Origin: Pseudomonas beijingensis
Lineage (GTDB): Bacteria > Pseudomonadota > Gammaproteobacteria > Pseudomonadales > Pseudomonadaceae
DNA: 64,000 nucleotides
Direction: 5' to 3'
NCBI RefSeq assembly: GCF_030687295.1
Contig: NZ_CP117425.1
Coordinates: 1,678,001 to 1,742,000, forward strand
Shown: piece after piece, positions 1 through 8,611 of the stretch
Position numbering within the stretch: position 1 is the stretch's first letter
Layout: each line of letters opens with the position of its first letter
The notes under the pieces: generated by a model
Seen by the model: only the letters and a program-made list of their open reading frames with translations
Database searches by the model: none
Told to the model about the DNA's origin: nothing
Made by a program: the position numbers and the translations under genes

Positions 1-208
1 CCCGTTCGCCAAGCCCGCCGCGGGGGTCAAGGCCGTGCCCCTGATGTTGCGCGGTGCCGGGATGGTGGCGTTGGGCGTGATCGCCGCGCCGGCGGCCGGG
101 TTGCTGGCGCTGGTGGCGCCCAGCGGCGGTGAGCCGAACCAGTGTGCGCCGCTGCTGGAGCAGATGAAGGCGGGCAAGGCGCCGGTGACGGTCAAGCCTA
201 CCCGGTAG
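1..208 (+). CDS. C-terminal end of a probable AsmA-family protein (partial)
   Basis: The window opens inside a reading frame (second frame) that ends with TAG at 206-208, giving 68 residues. They show a Gly/Ala/Val/Leu-rich hydrophobic stretch, then a polar tail with one cysteine (NQCAPLLEQMKAGK). AsmA-family proteins, large membrane-anchored proteins thought to act in envelope lipid transport, end this way in pseudomonads as I recall it. Too little is present to be certain. The gene starts outside the window and is followed by a REP pair that separates it from the convergent ferritin-like gene. Confidence 0.45.
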   Translation, partial: PFAKPAAGVKAVPLMLRGAGMVALGVIAAPAAGLLALVAPSGGEPNQCAPLLEQMKAGKAPVTVKPTR

Positions 209-236
209 CCGGATTGTGCGGTGAGGCGACTGGCCT

Positions 237-310
237 CATCGCGAGCAAGCTCGCTCCCACAGGGAATTTGCAGCGCTCGGCCCCTTGTGGGAGCGAGCTT
301 GCTCGCGATG
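237..310. repeat. REP pair (inverted)
   Basis: Two inverted copies of the Pseudomonas REP unit (core GAGCGAGCTTGCTCGC with flanking TCCCACA/TGTGGGA) flank a spacer of about 25 bases. It lies between two convergent gene ends. Confidence 0.9.
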
Positions 311-315
311 GGGAC

Positions 316-858
316 CTAAAGGCTCTTACAGATCGGCCAGGATATCGGCCATGTCATCGGCATGCTCTCTTCTTCCTGGGCCAGGATGTCTTCGAAGATG
401 CGCCGGGTGGTCGGGTCTTTTTCGCCGATGTACTGGATGATTTCCCGGTAGCTGTCGATGGCGATCCGTTCGGCCACCAGGTCCTCGTACACCATTTCCT
501 TGAGGGTGTTGCCTGCGACGTACTGGGCGTGGGAATTGCGGGTCAGCAGGTCGGGGTTGAATTCCGGCTCACCGCCCAACTGCACGATGCGCTCGGCGAG
601 TTTGTCGGCGTGTTCGGCTTCCTGGTTCGCGTGCTCGAGAAACTCACTGGCCGCCACGCTGGCCTTGAGGCCGGAGGCCATGAAGTAGTGACGCTTGTAG
701 CGCAGCACGCAGACCAGCTCGGTGGCCAGCGCTTCGTTGAGCAGGCGGATGACTTCCTGCCGATCGGCGCCGTAGCCTTCGGTCACTGCGCCGTTCTGCA
801 CGTTCTGCCGTGCCCGTTCGCGCAGGGTGGTTACATCGGATAAGTGCATGTCGCTCAT
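316..858 (-). CDS. Ferritin-like/bacterioferritin-type protein with frameshifted C-terminus
   Basis: The 180-residue product is a four-helix ferritin-like protein of the Dps/bacterioferritin group, expected to bind a di-iron centre and store or detoxify iron. Helix 1 carries NEALATELVCVLRYKRHY and helix 2 carries EHANQEAEHADKLAERI, both with Glu/His metal ligands. The last helix reads FEDILAQEEE and then SMPMTWPISWPICKSL, which is not family-like. Removing two bases (an extra CT/TC at about 366-370, where CTCTCT should be CTCT) restores EEEHADDMADILADL followed by TAA at 326-328, for 176 residues. As written, the protein loses the His of the final E-x-x-H ligand pair. The start ATG at 858 has a good upstream AGGAGAACGAG. 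Either a real slippage mutation or a sequence error. Confidence 0.85.
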   Translation of the reverse strand: MSDMHLSDVTTLRERARQNVQNGAVTEGYGADRQEVIRLLNEALATELVCVLRYKRHYFMASGLKASVAASEFLEHANQEAEHADKLAERIVQLGGEPEFNPDLLTRNSHAQYVAGNTLKEMVYEDLVAERIAIDSYREIIQYIGEKDPTTRRIFEDILAQEEESMPMTWPISWPICKSL

Positions 859-915
859 CTCGTTCTCCTGGAGGCTGATCCGGTTGAGGCGTCACGCTCT
901 GCTGGCGCGATCACT

Positions 916-1857
916 TTAAATCTGAGTGACGCGGTCTTGAAAAAGTTTTACCGAATTTTTCAGCGCATAACCGGACAGCCGCGCTTCCTCCCCCAGCCAC
1001 TGGAAGAAGGCCCGTACCGGTGGATGGCGTTCGCGGCCCGGGACGCACAGGGCGCTGTAGCCGGCGCCGCTCACCTGGACGTCCGGGCGATAGCCCACCA
1101 ACAAGCCGCTGGCGATGCTTTCCGATGCCAGGATATTGCTCGCCAACACCAGGCCCTGCCCGGCAATCGCCGCTTGCAAGGCGTAATGCTCCTCGTCGTA
1201 CTCGCGCATGCACGGCTGCCGGGTGAGCCAGGTTTCCCCGGCCTGGGCACACCAGGCGTCCCAACCGTGGGCGTACAGCTTGGAGTTGTGCCAGCGCACG
1301 CTGATCAGCGTTGGTGGCTGCCGGGTCGCCAGGGCCACCTGCTCAGGCGAACCGTAGACCCCGAAACTTTCATCGAACAGGCACATGCCGTACAGGTTTG
1401 GGTAGGCGTCCAGGCTGTAGCGCACCACCAGGTCGACGCTGGCGTCCTGATGCAGGTCGATCACCTCGCAATGGGTGTCCAGGCGCACGTTGATGTTCGG
1501 GTGACGTGCATAAAAGCGCCCCAGGCGAGGCACCAGCCACAGGGCGGCAAACGCGGCGGTGGTGGACAGGGTCAGGTGGGTGGTACTGCGTTGCGGGCGC
1601 AGGGTGTCGACGCTTTGCGCCACTTCCAGCAAGGCTCCGTGCAGGCTATGGAACAAGCGTTGCCCGCCTTCGGTGAGGCGCACCTGGCGTGGCAGGCGTT
1701 CGAACAGCATCAGCCCTAGCCAGCTCTCCAAGGATCGAATCTGGTGGGAGACCGCCGTCGGCGTCACCGATAACTCCGCCGCGGCCGCCTTGAAACTGAG
1801 CAGCCGCGCGGCGGATTCGAAGGCGCGCAGAGCGTTGAGCGGCAGGTTGGCGAACAT
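916..1857 (-). CDS. LysR-family transcriptional regulator (GcvA-like)
   Basis: The 313-residue product begins MFANLPLNALRAFESAARL. Its winged HTH is at about residues 15-60 (SFKAAAAELSVTPTAVSHQI, then ERLPRQVRLTEGG) and a LysR substrate-binding domain follows. I chose ATG 1857 over the in-frame start at 1878 because AGGAG sits seven bases upstream and the alignment with the GcvA-like group begins here. It is transcribed divergently from the oxidoreductase gene at 1994, the usual arrangement for a LysR protein and its target. The inducer cannot be told from the sequence. Confidence 0.9.
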   Translation of the reverse strand: MFANLPLNALRAFESAARLLSFKAAAAELSVTPTAVSHQIRSLESWLGLMLFERLPRQVRLTEGGQRLFHSLHGALLEVAQSVDTLRPQRSTTHLTLSTTAAFAALWLVPRLGRFYARHPNINVRLDTHCEVIDLHQDASVDLVVRYSLDAYPNLYGMCLFDESFGVYGSPEQVALATRQPPTLISVRWHNSKLYAHGWDAWCAQAGETWLTRQPCMREYDEEHYALQAAIAGQGLVLASNILASESIASGLLVGYRPDVQVSGAGYSALCVPGRERHPPVRAFFQWLGEEARLSGYALKNSVKLFQDRVTQI

Positions 1858-1993
1858 TTTAATTCTCCTGGAACGCAATGGATGAAATTAACTCATCCAG
1901 ATTAACTAACGCTCATTTGTCTGTAAGCAGCTCTGAACTTCAAGCTGCAAGGCACAAGCAATGTCGATTGTAGCCGCATAAAAGGAGATTCAG
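1858..1993. promoter_or_regulatory. Divergent promoter/operator region between LysR gene and oxidoreductase
   Basis: This 136-base intergenic region separates the two divergent starts. It is AT-richer than its surroundings at 1880-1925 and includes AACTCATCCAGATTAACT, a TNA/TTA-flanked stretch typical of where LysR proteins bind. No exact operator can be defined by eye. Confidence 0.4.
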
Positions 1994-2632
1994 ATGAGCA
2001 AGATTCTTGTGGTGCATGGCAGTCCCCGTGGCGAGCGTTCCCATTCCCGGCGCCTGGCCGAGGCCTTTGTCTCGGCGTGGCAGGTCGCCCACCCGCAACC
2101 CCAAGTGACCCGTCGCGAAGTCGGACGCACGGTCATTGCGCCGGTCAACGAAGCCTTTATCGCCGCGGCGTTCTACCCCGAGCCTCAGGCTCGACCGTTG
2201 ATCATGCAAGCGGACCTGGCCCTGAGCGATGCCTTGGTCGCGGAGCTGCAAGCCCATGATCGACTGGTGATCTCCGCGCCCATGCACAATTTCAGCGTGC
2301 CCAGCGGTGTGAAGGCCTGGATCGACCAGATCGTGCGCATCGGGCTGACGTTCAACCACAGCCTGGACAACGGCGTGTCGCACTACGAGCCGCTGGTGCT
2401 GGGCAAGAAGGCGCTGATCGTGACCAGCCGTGGCGATTTCGGTTTCGGGCCGGGCGGACCGCTGGAGAGCATGAACCACGCCGACACGCTGTTGCGCACT
2501 GTATTGGGGTTCATCGGCATCACTGATGTGACGGTGGTGGCGGCCGAAGGCGAAGAGTCGGCCGAGCGCAGCTTTGCGTTGTCCTGTGCCGAGGCCGAGG
2601 AGCGCTTGCTGGCACTGGCACGGTCTTTCTGA
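1994..2632 (+). CDS. FMN-dependent NAD(P)H oxidoreductase (azoreductase/quinone reductase family)
   Basis: The 212-residue flavodoxin-fold protein starts [21 protein letters not shown], whose first strand and phosphate loop ([10 protein letters not shown]) bind FMN. The middle carries [19 protein letters not shown], the AzoR-type signature around the flavin, and [13 protein letters not shown] follows. Members reduce quinones, azo bonds or related electrophiles with NAD(P)H in the cytosol. AAAGGAG precedes the ATG by eight bases. It is divergent from the LysR regulator, which is probably its controller. The physiological substrate is unknown. Confidence 0.88.
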   Translation: MSKILVVHGSPRGERSHSRRLAEAFVSAWQVAHPQPQVTRREVGRTVIAPVNEAFIAAAFYPEPQARPLIMQADLALSDALVAELQAHDRLVISAPMHNFSVPSGVKAWIDQIVRIGLTFNHSLDNGVSHYEPLVLGKKALIVTSRGDFGFGPGGPLESMNHADTLLRTVLGFIGITDVTVVAAEGEESAERSFALSCAEAEERLLALARSF

Positions 2633-2633
2633 G

Positions 2634-2681
2634 AAGGGCTGCGGCGCAGCCCAGCGGGAGCAAGCTCCCTCGCCACGGATT
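2634..2681. repeat. Short dispersed repeat, GCTGCGGCGCAGC plus GGGAGCAAGCTCCC
   Basis: Two adjacent small palindromes (GGCTGCGGCGCAGCC and GGGAGCAAGCTCCC, then TCGCCAC) lie right after the oxidoreductase stop. Related copies occur at 13675-13769, 32803-32845 and 40804-40831, so this is a second dispersed repeat family. It could also act as a terminator. Confidence 0.7.
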
Positions 2682-2751
2682 CGTACGGGTGTCATAGACT
2701 GGTCATCATCGGTACCGATGCTGATCACCTCTTGATCACAAGGATGTCGCC

Positions 2752-3642
2752 ATGTCGCAACGCTGCGCCACTCGTTACCCGCTGGTGCTGGTCCCGGGCA
2801 TGTTCGGGTTCATACGCCTGGTGCTGTATCCGTACTGGTATGGGATCGTCTCGGCGTTGCGTCGCGGTGGGGCCGTGGTGGTGGCGGTGAAGGTTTCGCC
2901 GTTGCATTCGTCCGAGGTGCGCGGCGAGCAATTGCTGGCACTGATCGACGACATACTGCGGCAAACCGGTGCGCAGAAGGTCAACCTGATTGGCCACAGC
3001 CAGGGCAGCCTCACCGCCCGCTATGCGGCCGCCAAACGCCCGGACCTGGTGGCGTCGGTCACGTCGGTGGCCGGCCCCAACCATGGCTCCGAACTGGCCG
3101 ATTACCTCCAGGCCCACTACCCGGCCGACAGCGCCAAGGGACGTGTGCTCAGTGTCGCGCTGCGCTTGATCAACGCCCTGATGAGCCTGCTGGACATCGG
3201 CTATCGCGGGCCAAAGCTGCCGGTCAACCTCAATGCCTCCCATGCCTCCCTGACCACCGCCGGAGTGACGCTGTTCAATCAACGTTATCCACAGGGCCTG
3301 CCGGTCACCTGGGGCGGGCGGGGGCCGGAAGAGGTCAATGGCGTGCGCTATTACTCCTGGTCCGGCACCTTGCAGCCGGGCAAGACCGATAAAGGGCGCA
3401 ACCTGTTCGACGGCACCAACCGCACTTGCCGTCTATTTGCCCGCACCTTTGTCAGGGAAGCGGGGCAGTGCGACGGTTTGGTCGGGCGCTACAGCTCACA
3501 CCTGGGCATGGTTATCGGCGATGACTATCCGCTGGATCACTTCGACATCGTCAATCAGTCGCTAGGGCTGGTGGGCAAGGGGGCCGAGCCGATCCGGTTG
3601 TTTGTCGAGCATGCCGAGCGGTTGAAGGCGGCGGGGGTGTAA
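2752..3642 (+). CDS. Triacylglycerol lipase-like alpha/beta hydrolase (no signal peptide)
   Basis: The 296-residue product belongs to the family I bacterial lipases. It has the nucleophile elbow LIGHSQGSL (Ser83), Asp241 in CDGLVGR, and His263 in YPLDHFDIVNQ, 22 residues after the Asp as in P. aeruginosa LipA. An oxyanion-loop motif VLVPGMFGF is near the N-terminus. No Sec signal is visible, and the Cys that follows the catalytic Asp in secreted LipA (RCSSH) is Tyr here (RYSSH), which fits an intracellular or non-classically exported enzyme. No lipase foldase gene is adjacent. It probably hydrolyses acylglycerols or other lipid esters; the true substrate is unknown. Confidence 0.88.
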   Translation: MSQRCATRYPLVLVPGMFGFIRLVLYPYWYGIVSALRRGGAVVVAVKVSPLHSSEVRGEQLLALIDDILRQTGAQKVNLIGHSQGSLTARYAAAKRPDLVASVTSVAGPNHGSELADYLQAHYPADSAKGRVLSVALRLINALMSLLDIGYRGPKLPVNLNASHASLTTAGVTLFNQRYPQGLPVTWGGRGPEEVNGVRYYSWSGTLQPGKTDKGRNLFDGTNRTCRLFARTFVREAGQCDGLVGRYSSHLGMVIGDDYPLDHFDIVNQSLGLVGKGAEPIRLFVEHAERLKAAGV

Positions 3643-3664
3643 CCGGTTGGACCGCGTTATCGTT

Positions 3665-3738
3665 CATCGCGAGCAAGCTCGCTCCCACAGTGGATTTGCA
3701 GTGCTCGGTCCATTGTGGGAGCGAGCTTGCTCGCGATG
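3665..3738. repeat. REP pair (inverted)
   Basis: Inverted REP copies around a short spacer (TGGATTTGCAGTGCTCGGTC), nearly the same as the pair at 237-310. It lies just after the lipase gene. Confidence 0.9.
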
Positions 3739-3850
3739 GCGTCAGCCAGGGCGCCGCCGGTTTACCACTGAACACAGATGAAGGTGTAACAGGCTTTGTC
3801 TACACTGCACCTCATCGCCGCACCCTCGTGCGGCAGCGAGGAGAAACACC

Positions 3851-4132
3851 ATGAAGATGCTTCGTGTGCCTTTGTTGATGATCGGTTTGCTGCTGTGTTC
3901 CCAGGGCTTCGCCGCGACGGCACAGCAGACCAAGATGACCACCTGCAACGCCGACGCCACCGCCAAGGCGCTCAAGGGCGACGAGCGCAAGGCGTTCATG
4001 AGCACTTGCCTCAAGGCTGCACCGAGCACCCCGCAGGAACGCATGAAGAGCTGCAACGCCACGGCCACCGAGCAGGCGCTGAAGGGTGATGCCCGCAAGG
4101 CGTTCATGAGTGAGTGCCTGAAGAAGAAATAA
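3851..4132 (+). CDS. psiF: PsiF-repeat protein, small exported protein
   Basis: The 93-residue product has a Sec signal peptide (MKMLRVPLLMIGLLLCSQGFAA, cleavage probably after AFAA-like GFAA) and two copies of the PsiF motif: CNADATAKALKGDERKAF and CNATATEQALKGDARKAF, each with two cysteines. PsiF was first found as a phosphate-starvation-induced protein in E. coli and its biochemical role is unknown. A GAGGAGAAACACC leader precedes the ATG. No Pho box was identified by eye. Confidence 0.9.
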   Translation: MKMLRVPLLMIGLLLCSQGFAATAQQTKMTTCNADATAKALKGDERKAFMSTCLKAAPSTPQERMKSCNATATEQALKGDARKAFMSECLKKK

Positions 4133-4150
4133 GTGTTGAATCCATGGGCC

Positions 4151-4226
4151 CTATCGCGAGCAAGCTCGCTCCCACAGTGGATCTGTATTGCCCGGTCCAG
4201 GGTGGGAGCGAGCTTGCCCGCGATGG
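4151..4226. repeat. REP pair (inverted)
   Basis: Inverted REP copies. The right copy has the variant core GAGCGAGCTTGCCCGC. It lies between psiF and the AI-2E transporter gene. Confidence 0.88.
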
Positions 4227-4351
4227 GGCCGGCGCAAAAGTTACAAAAAACCCCTGAACTGCGACCAAGGTCGGCCGACACAATCCCTAGTGCTGCCAGC
4301 GGATCGCTGGCAGACTGCCGATCCTTTCACGCCGTTTTGTCCTGAGGCTGT

Positions 4352-5365
4352 ATGCCAACGTTTTCTCAGCGTCATGTGTTGTTGGTGATCAGTTGGGTGA
4401 TCATTTTTGGTGGGTTGTTGCTGGTGCTCCCGCTGCGCCTGTTGCCGAGCCTGCTGGCCGGGCTGTTGGTGTTCGAGCTGGTCAACATGCTCACCCCGCA
4501 GTTGCAGCGCCTGATCGAAGGTCGCCGCGCCCGCTGGCTGGCGGTGGCGTTACTGGGCACGCTGGTGGTCAGTGTGCTAACGCTGATCTTCGCCGGCGCC
4601 TTCAGTTTCCTGCTCCATGAGGCGGAAAACCCCGGGGCCTCCCTGGACAAGTTCATGGCGGTGGTCGATCGCGCCCGTGGGCAATTGCCGCCGTTCATCG
4701 ACGCCTACCTGCCGGCCAGCGCCGCCGAGTTCCGGGTGGCGATCGGTGACTGGGTGAGCAAGCACCTGAGCGACCTGCAACTGGTGGGCAAGGACGCGGC
4801 CCACATGTTCGTGACGCTGCTGATCGGCATGGTGCTGGGGGCCATCGTTGCCCTGCAGCGCATTCCCGACCTGACCAAGCGCAAGCCCCTGGCCGCCGCG
4901 CTGTTCGATCGCCTGAACCTGCTGGTCAAGGCGTTTCGCAACATCGTCTTCGCTCAAATCAAGATTTCCCTGCTCAACACCTTCTTCACCGGGATTTTCC
5001 TCGCGGTGGTGCTGCCGCTGTTCGGTATTCATCTCCCGTTGACCAAGACCCTGATCGTGATGACCTTCCTGCTGGGGCTGCTGCCGGTCATCGGCAACCT
5101 GATGTCCAACACGCTGATCACCATCGTTGCCCTGTCGTTGTCGATCTGGGTGGCGGTGGCGGCGCTGGGTTACCTGATCGTGATCCACAAGCTCGAGTAC
5201 TTTCTCAATGCCCGCATCGTCGGTGGGCAGATCAGCGCCAAGTCCTGGGAACTGCTCATGGCAATGCTGGTGTTCGAAGCCGCGTTCGGCCTGCCGGGGG
5301 TGGTGGCGGGGCCGATTTATTATGCGTATCTCAAGAGTGAGTTGAAGCAGGTGGGGATGGTCTGA
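4352..5365 (+). CDS. AI-2E family transporter (inner-membrane permease)
   Basis: The 337-residue, strongly hydrophobic protein has about seven or eight membrane segments: a pair at residues 10-45, one near 65-90, then several in the C-terminal half (VTLLIGMVLGAIVAL, LLNTFFTGIFLAVVLPLFG, MTFLLGLLPVIGNLMSNTL). The PVIGN motif in the last part is typical of the AI-2E exporter (PF01594, TqsA/YdiK/PerM) family. Members export small molecules or act as antiporters, and substrates are mostly unproved. It stands alone, flanked by REP pairs on both sides. Confidence 0.85.
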   Translation: MPTFSQRHVLLVISWVIIFGGLLLVLPLRLLPSLLAGLLVFELVNMLTPQLQRLIEGRRARWLAVALLGTLVVSVLTLIFAGAFSFLLHEAENPGASLDKFMAVVDRARGQLPPFIDAYLPASAAEFRVAIGDWVSKHLSDLQLVGKDAAHMFVTLLIGMVLGAIVALQRIPDLTKRKPLAAALFDRLNLLVKAFRNIVFAQIKISLLNTFFTGIFLAVVLPLFGIHLPLTKTLIVMTFLLGLLPVIGNLMSNTLITIVALSLSIWVAVAALGYLIVIHKLEYFLNARIVGGQISAKSWELLMAMLVFEAAFGLPGVVAGPIYYAYLKSELKQVGMV

Positions 5366-5394
5366 TCCGATAGTGATGGTGACTGATCTGGCGC

Positions 5395-5478
5395 CATCGT
5401 GAGCAAGCTTGCTCCCACAGTTGAGCGCATTCCTTCTGAAGGAACTCGGTTAACTGTGGGAGCGAGCCTGCTCGCGAT
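5395..5478. repeat. REP pair (inverted)
   Basis: Two inverted REP copies with a longer, different spacer (about 35 bases) lie between the convergent AI-2E transporter and yegD genes. Confidence 0.88.
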
Positions 5479-5498
5479 TCACGCGCCTCGGTCCTGGA

Positions 5499-6773
5499 TC
5501 AGACCTGGCTCCCATAGCGCTTCATCGCCTCAATCGCCAACCCACTGCCAATACTGCCGAAGATATTGCCTTCCACATGCCGCGCCTGGGGCAGCATCGC
5601 CGAGACGCTGTTGCGCAATGCCGGAATGCCGCTGGAACCGCCGGTGAAGAACACCGTGTCGACCTGATCGACCCGCACGTTGGCATCGTTGAGCAACTGC
5701 GTGACGCTGCCGCGCACCCGCTCCAGCAAGCCGTCGATGGCCGTTTCGAACAGGGCCCGGCTCAGATCCACGCTCAGGCCGGGCTCGATCCGGTCCAGGA
5801 GCAAATGACGCTGGTCGGTGTGGGTCAGCGCGATCTTGGTTTCTTCCACTTCCATCGCCAGCCAATGCCCGGCGCGCTGTTCGATCAGCTTGAACAGCCG
5901 ATCGATGCCGCCGGTGTCTTCGATGTCGTAGCGCATGCTGCCCAAGGCCAGGGTGGACTTTTGCGAGTACACCGCGTTGATGGTGTGCCAGGTCGCCAGG
6001 TTCATGTGGTGGCTGGTGGGCATGTAGGCACCGCTTTTCATGCGGCTGCCGTAACCGAACAGTGGCATCAGACCGGCCAGGGAGAGTTGCTTGTCGAAAT
6101 CGGTCCCGCCGATGTGCACGCCACCGGTGGCGAGGATGTCGGCGTGGCGGTTGTCGTGGGTGCGACGCTCGGGGGACAGGCGCACCAGGGAGAAGTCCGA
6201 GGTACCGCCGCCGATGTCGACGATCAGCACCAGCTCTTCTTTCTCGATGGTCGATTCATAATCGAAGGCCGCCGCGATGGGCTCGTACTGGAACGAAACC
6301 TCCTTGAAGCCGATGGCGCGGGCCACGTCCACCAGGGTGTTTTCCGCTTCCTGGTCGGCCATTTCATCGTCATCGACGAAAAATACCGGACGCCCCAGTA
6401 CCACTTCTTCGAATTCCCGACCGGCGGTGGCTTCGGCACGTTGCTTCAACTGGCCGATGAACAGCCCCAGCAGATCCTTGAACGGCATCGCCGTGCCCAA
6501 CACGCTAGTGTCGTGCTTGATCAGCTTGGAGCCCAGCAGGCTCTTGAGCGAGCGCATCAACCGGCCTTCGTAGCCTTCCAGGTATTCGTGCAAGGCCAGG
6601 CGGCCATACACCGGGCGGCGTTCCTCCAGATTGAAAAAGACCACCGAGGGCAGGGTGATCTTGTCGTCCTCCAGCGCGATCAACGTTTCCATGCCGGGGC
6701 GCAGCCAGCCGACGGTGGAGTTGGACGTGCCAAAGTCGATACCGCAGGCACGGGCCGGGGATGCGTTTTTCAT
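5499..6773 (-). CDS. yegD: Hsp70-family chaperone, YegD-like
   Basis: The 424-residue product carries the actin/Hsp70 ATPase fold: phosphate 1 loop CGIDFGTSNSTVGWLRPG at residues 10-27, phosphate 2 motif VLIVDIGGGTSDFSLVRL, and adenosine motif FFTGGSSGIPALRN near the C-terminus. It ends soon after the ATPase part and so lacks the long substrate-binding and lid region of DnaK (about 640 residues), as is usual for YegD. The role is unproved in this family, probably chaperone-like. It is divergent from cbpA-cbpM across a 294-base spacer, which makes a small chaperone neighbourhood. Confidence 0.88.
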   Translation of the reverse strand: MKNASPARACGIDFGTSNSTVGWLRPGMETLIALEDDKITLPSVVFFNLEERRPVYGRLALHEYLEGYEGRLMRSLKSLLGSKLIKHDTSVLGTAMPFKDLLGLFIGQLKQRAEATAGREFEEVVLGRPVFFVDDDEMADQEAENTLVDVARAIGFKEVSFQYEPIAAAFDYESTIEKEELVLIVDIGGGTSDFSLVRLSPERRTHDNRHADILATGGVHIGGTDFDKQLSLAGLMPLFGYGSRMKSGAYMPTSHHMNLATWHTINAVYSQKSTLALGSMRYDIEDTGGIDRLFKLIEQRAGHWLAMEVEETKIALTHTDQRHLLLDRIEPGLSVDLSRALFETAIDGLLERVRGSVTQLLNDANVRVDQVDTVFFTGGSSGIPALRNSVSAMLPQARHVEGNIFGSIGSGLAIEAMKRYGSQV

Positions 6774-7067
6774 GTCTTTCAGGTTCCAGTTGAAAAAACG
6801 GCCGCGCAGTGTATGTCAGTGCGGCGCGGATTCGAAGGCCGGTTATCTGCTAATTCTCGAACGCAGGCCTTGAAAGACACTCTTATACCCCCAAACTTGC
6901 AGGCATAGCCTGGCAGCCACAGGGCGGACACAAGAACCGCCACCCGCTGCCGATAAACTTCTGACGTGCCGCCCGGTCCCAATCTTGAGGTCGGTCAACC
7001 CGCTGTCCGGTCATCCGGGCATGCTGTGCGTGGCGGTGCGACATCGATAACGGATGGTGATGCTTAG

Positions 7068-8010
7068 ATGGACTTCAAAGACTATTACAAGATCCTGGGT
7101 GTTGAGCCAACGGCGGACGACAGCACGATCAAGGCTGCCTACCGCAAGCTGGCGCGCAAGTACCACCCGGATGTGAGCAAGGAAAAGGACGCCGAGACCA
7201 AGTTCAAGGACGTCTCCGAAGCCTATGAAGCGCTGAAAAGCGCCGACAAGCGCGCCGAGTACGACGACTTGCGCCGCTACGGCCAACATGGCCAGCCGTT
7301 CCAGGGCCCGCCGGGTTGGCAGAGCCGTGGCGGTTTTGGCGGCCAGGACACGGGGGATTTCTCGGACTTCTTCAGTTCGATTTTCGGTAATCGCGGCCCG
7401 GGTTTCGGCGGCGGACAGTCAGGTCGCAGCGCCGGCCGTCGAGGGCAAGACGTGGAAATGGAATTACCGATCTTCCTGGAAGAAACCCTGTCGAACGAGT
7501 CGAAGAAAGTCACGTTCCAGGTGCCGCAATACAACGCGGCCGGCCAGCACGTGAGCAACACCAGCAAGAGCCTGAACGTGAAGATCCCGCTGGGCGTGAC
7601 CGACGGCGAACGCATTCGCCTCAAGGGCCAGGGCGCGCCGGGTGTCGGTGGCGGCGCCAACGGCGACTTGTACCTGACCATTCATTCGTTTCGCCCCGCA
7701 CCCCAAATTCGACGTCGAAGGCCAGGACCTGATCATCACCTTGCCCCTGGCCCCGTGGGAATTGGCGCTGGGCACCGAAGTGGCGGTGCCGACCCTTACC
7801 GGCAAGATCAACCTCAAGGTTCCGGCCGGCAGCCAGAACGGCCAGCGCATGCGCGCCAAGGGCCACGGCCTGCGCAACAAGGCCGGCGAGCGCGGCTACC
7901 TGTTCGTGCAACTCAAGGCCGTGATGCCCAAGGCTAGCGACGAAGCGGTCAAGGCGCTGTGGGCGGAACTGGCGAAGAAAGCGGCGTTCGATCCGCGGGA
8001 GAATTTCTGA
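7068..8010 (+). pseudogene. cbpA: cbpA, curved-DNA-binding DnaJ-like co-chaperone, frameshifted
   Basis: The gene encodes a CbpA-type J protein. The J domain is at residues 1-70 with HPD at 33-35, then comes a Gly/Phe-rich linker (about 75-125), then the DnaJ C-terminal domains. The frame is lost at about residue 205: ATTC is present twice at 7680-7687. Deleting one copy gives [17 protein letters not shown] and then an intact C-terminal domain to TGA at 8008-8010 (312 residues, the normal CbpA length). As written, translation runs out of frame to 7937 with an unrelated Arg/Pro-rich tail, losing most of C-terminal domain 2 and the dimerisation end. The cognate inhibitor cbpM follows. Real mutation or sequence error. 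Confidence 0.88.
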
Positions 8011-8019
8011 CCTCATTAC

Positions 8020-8108
8020 ATGTGGGAGCAAGGCTTGCCCGCGATGAATGCAACTCGATTTCCCAGGAATTGAGACACCTCTGTCGCGAGCAAGCTTTGC
8101 TCCCACAG
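8020..8108. repeat. REP pair (inverted)
   Basis: Two diverged REP copies (GGGAGCAAGGCTTGCCCGCGA and TCGCGAGCAAGCTTTGCTCC) lie between cbpA and cbpM. Confidence 0.85.
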
Positions 8109-8188
8109 ATCCCCTCGCCACAGGTGTCTGTGTTCACATGGGCAGGCGGGACTAGACTCGACAGTTGAAGCATTGGGAGAAGCAGACC

Positions 8189-8488
8189 ATGAACAACCCG
8201 ATCATTGAACTGAACCTGCTGGAATTCTGTGAAGCCGCCGCATTGGCCGATGTCCATGTGATCGAAATCGTCGAGCATGGCATCCTCGAACCCCACGGCG
8301 CGGCCCCGACGGATTGGCGGTTTACCGATTACGAGCTGGCCCTGGCCAAGCGTGCCGCGAAGCTGCGGCACGACCTGGACCTGGAGTGGGAAGGCGTCGC
8401 CCTGGCGCTGGACCTGCTGGAGGAAGTTCAAGAACTGCGAGCCGAGAACCGTCGGCTACGTCAGCAACTGGGCCGCTGGGTGGACTGA
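8189..8488 (+). CDS. cbpM: Chaperone modulator CbpM
   Basis: The 99-residue product is a MerR-like helical protein: an N-terminal FCEAAALADVHVIEIVEHGILEP region, a WRFTDYELALAKRAAKLRHD helix, and a C-terminal coiled coil (VALALDLLEEVQELRAENRRL). CbpM binds the J domain of CbpA and inhibits its co-chaperone and DNA-binding activity. I chose ATG 8189 because GGGAG lies upstream and the family starts at this MNNP. It is downstream of cbpA, separated by a REP pair. With cbpA frameshifted but its J domain intact, CbpM would still have a binding target. Confidence 0.88.
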   Translation: MNNPIIELNLLEFCEAAALADVHVIEIVEHGILEPHGAAPTDWRFTDYELALAKRAAKLRHDLDLEWEGVALALDLLEEVQELRAENRRLRQQLGRWVD

Positions 8489-8611
8489 CAGGACTGCCGA
8501 GCGCATCAGTGCCTGGACAGGCAAAAACCTGAAAAAGCGATAAATAGATACCGCACTCATCGCTGACACACGGGATAGGCTCGGGTTTTCCAACGTCAAG
8601 GATGACCCGAT

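Noticed and set aside
142..843. Plus-strand open frame over the ferritin-like gene
   Set aside because: It is the antisense of a recognisable ferritin-like gene and has no homology features; the same holds for most long antisense frames in this GC-rich window.
2752..3642. Secreted LipA with missing foldase
   Set aside because: There is no signal peptide at any nearby start, so the classical secreted type is not supported.
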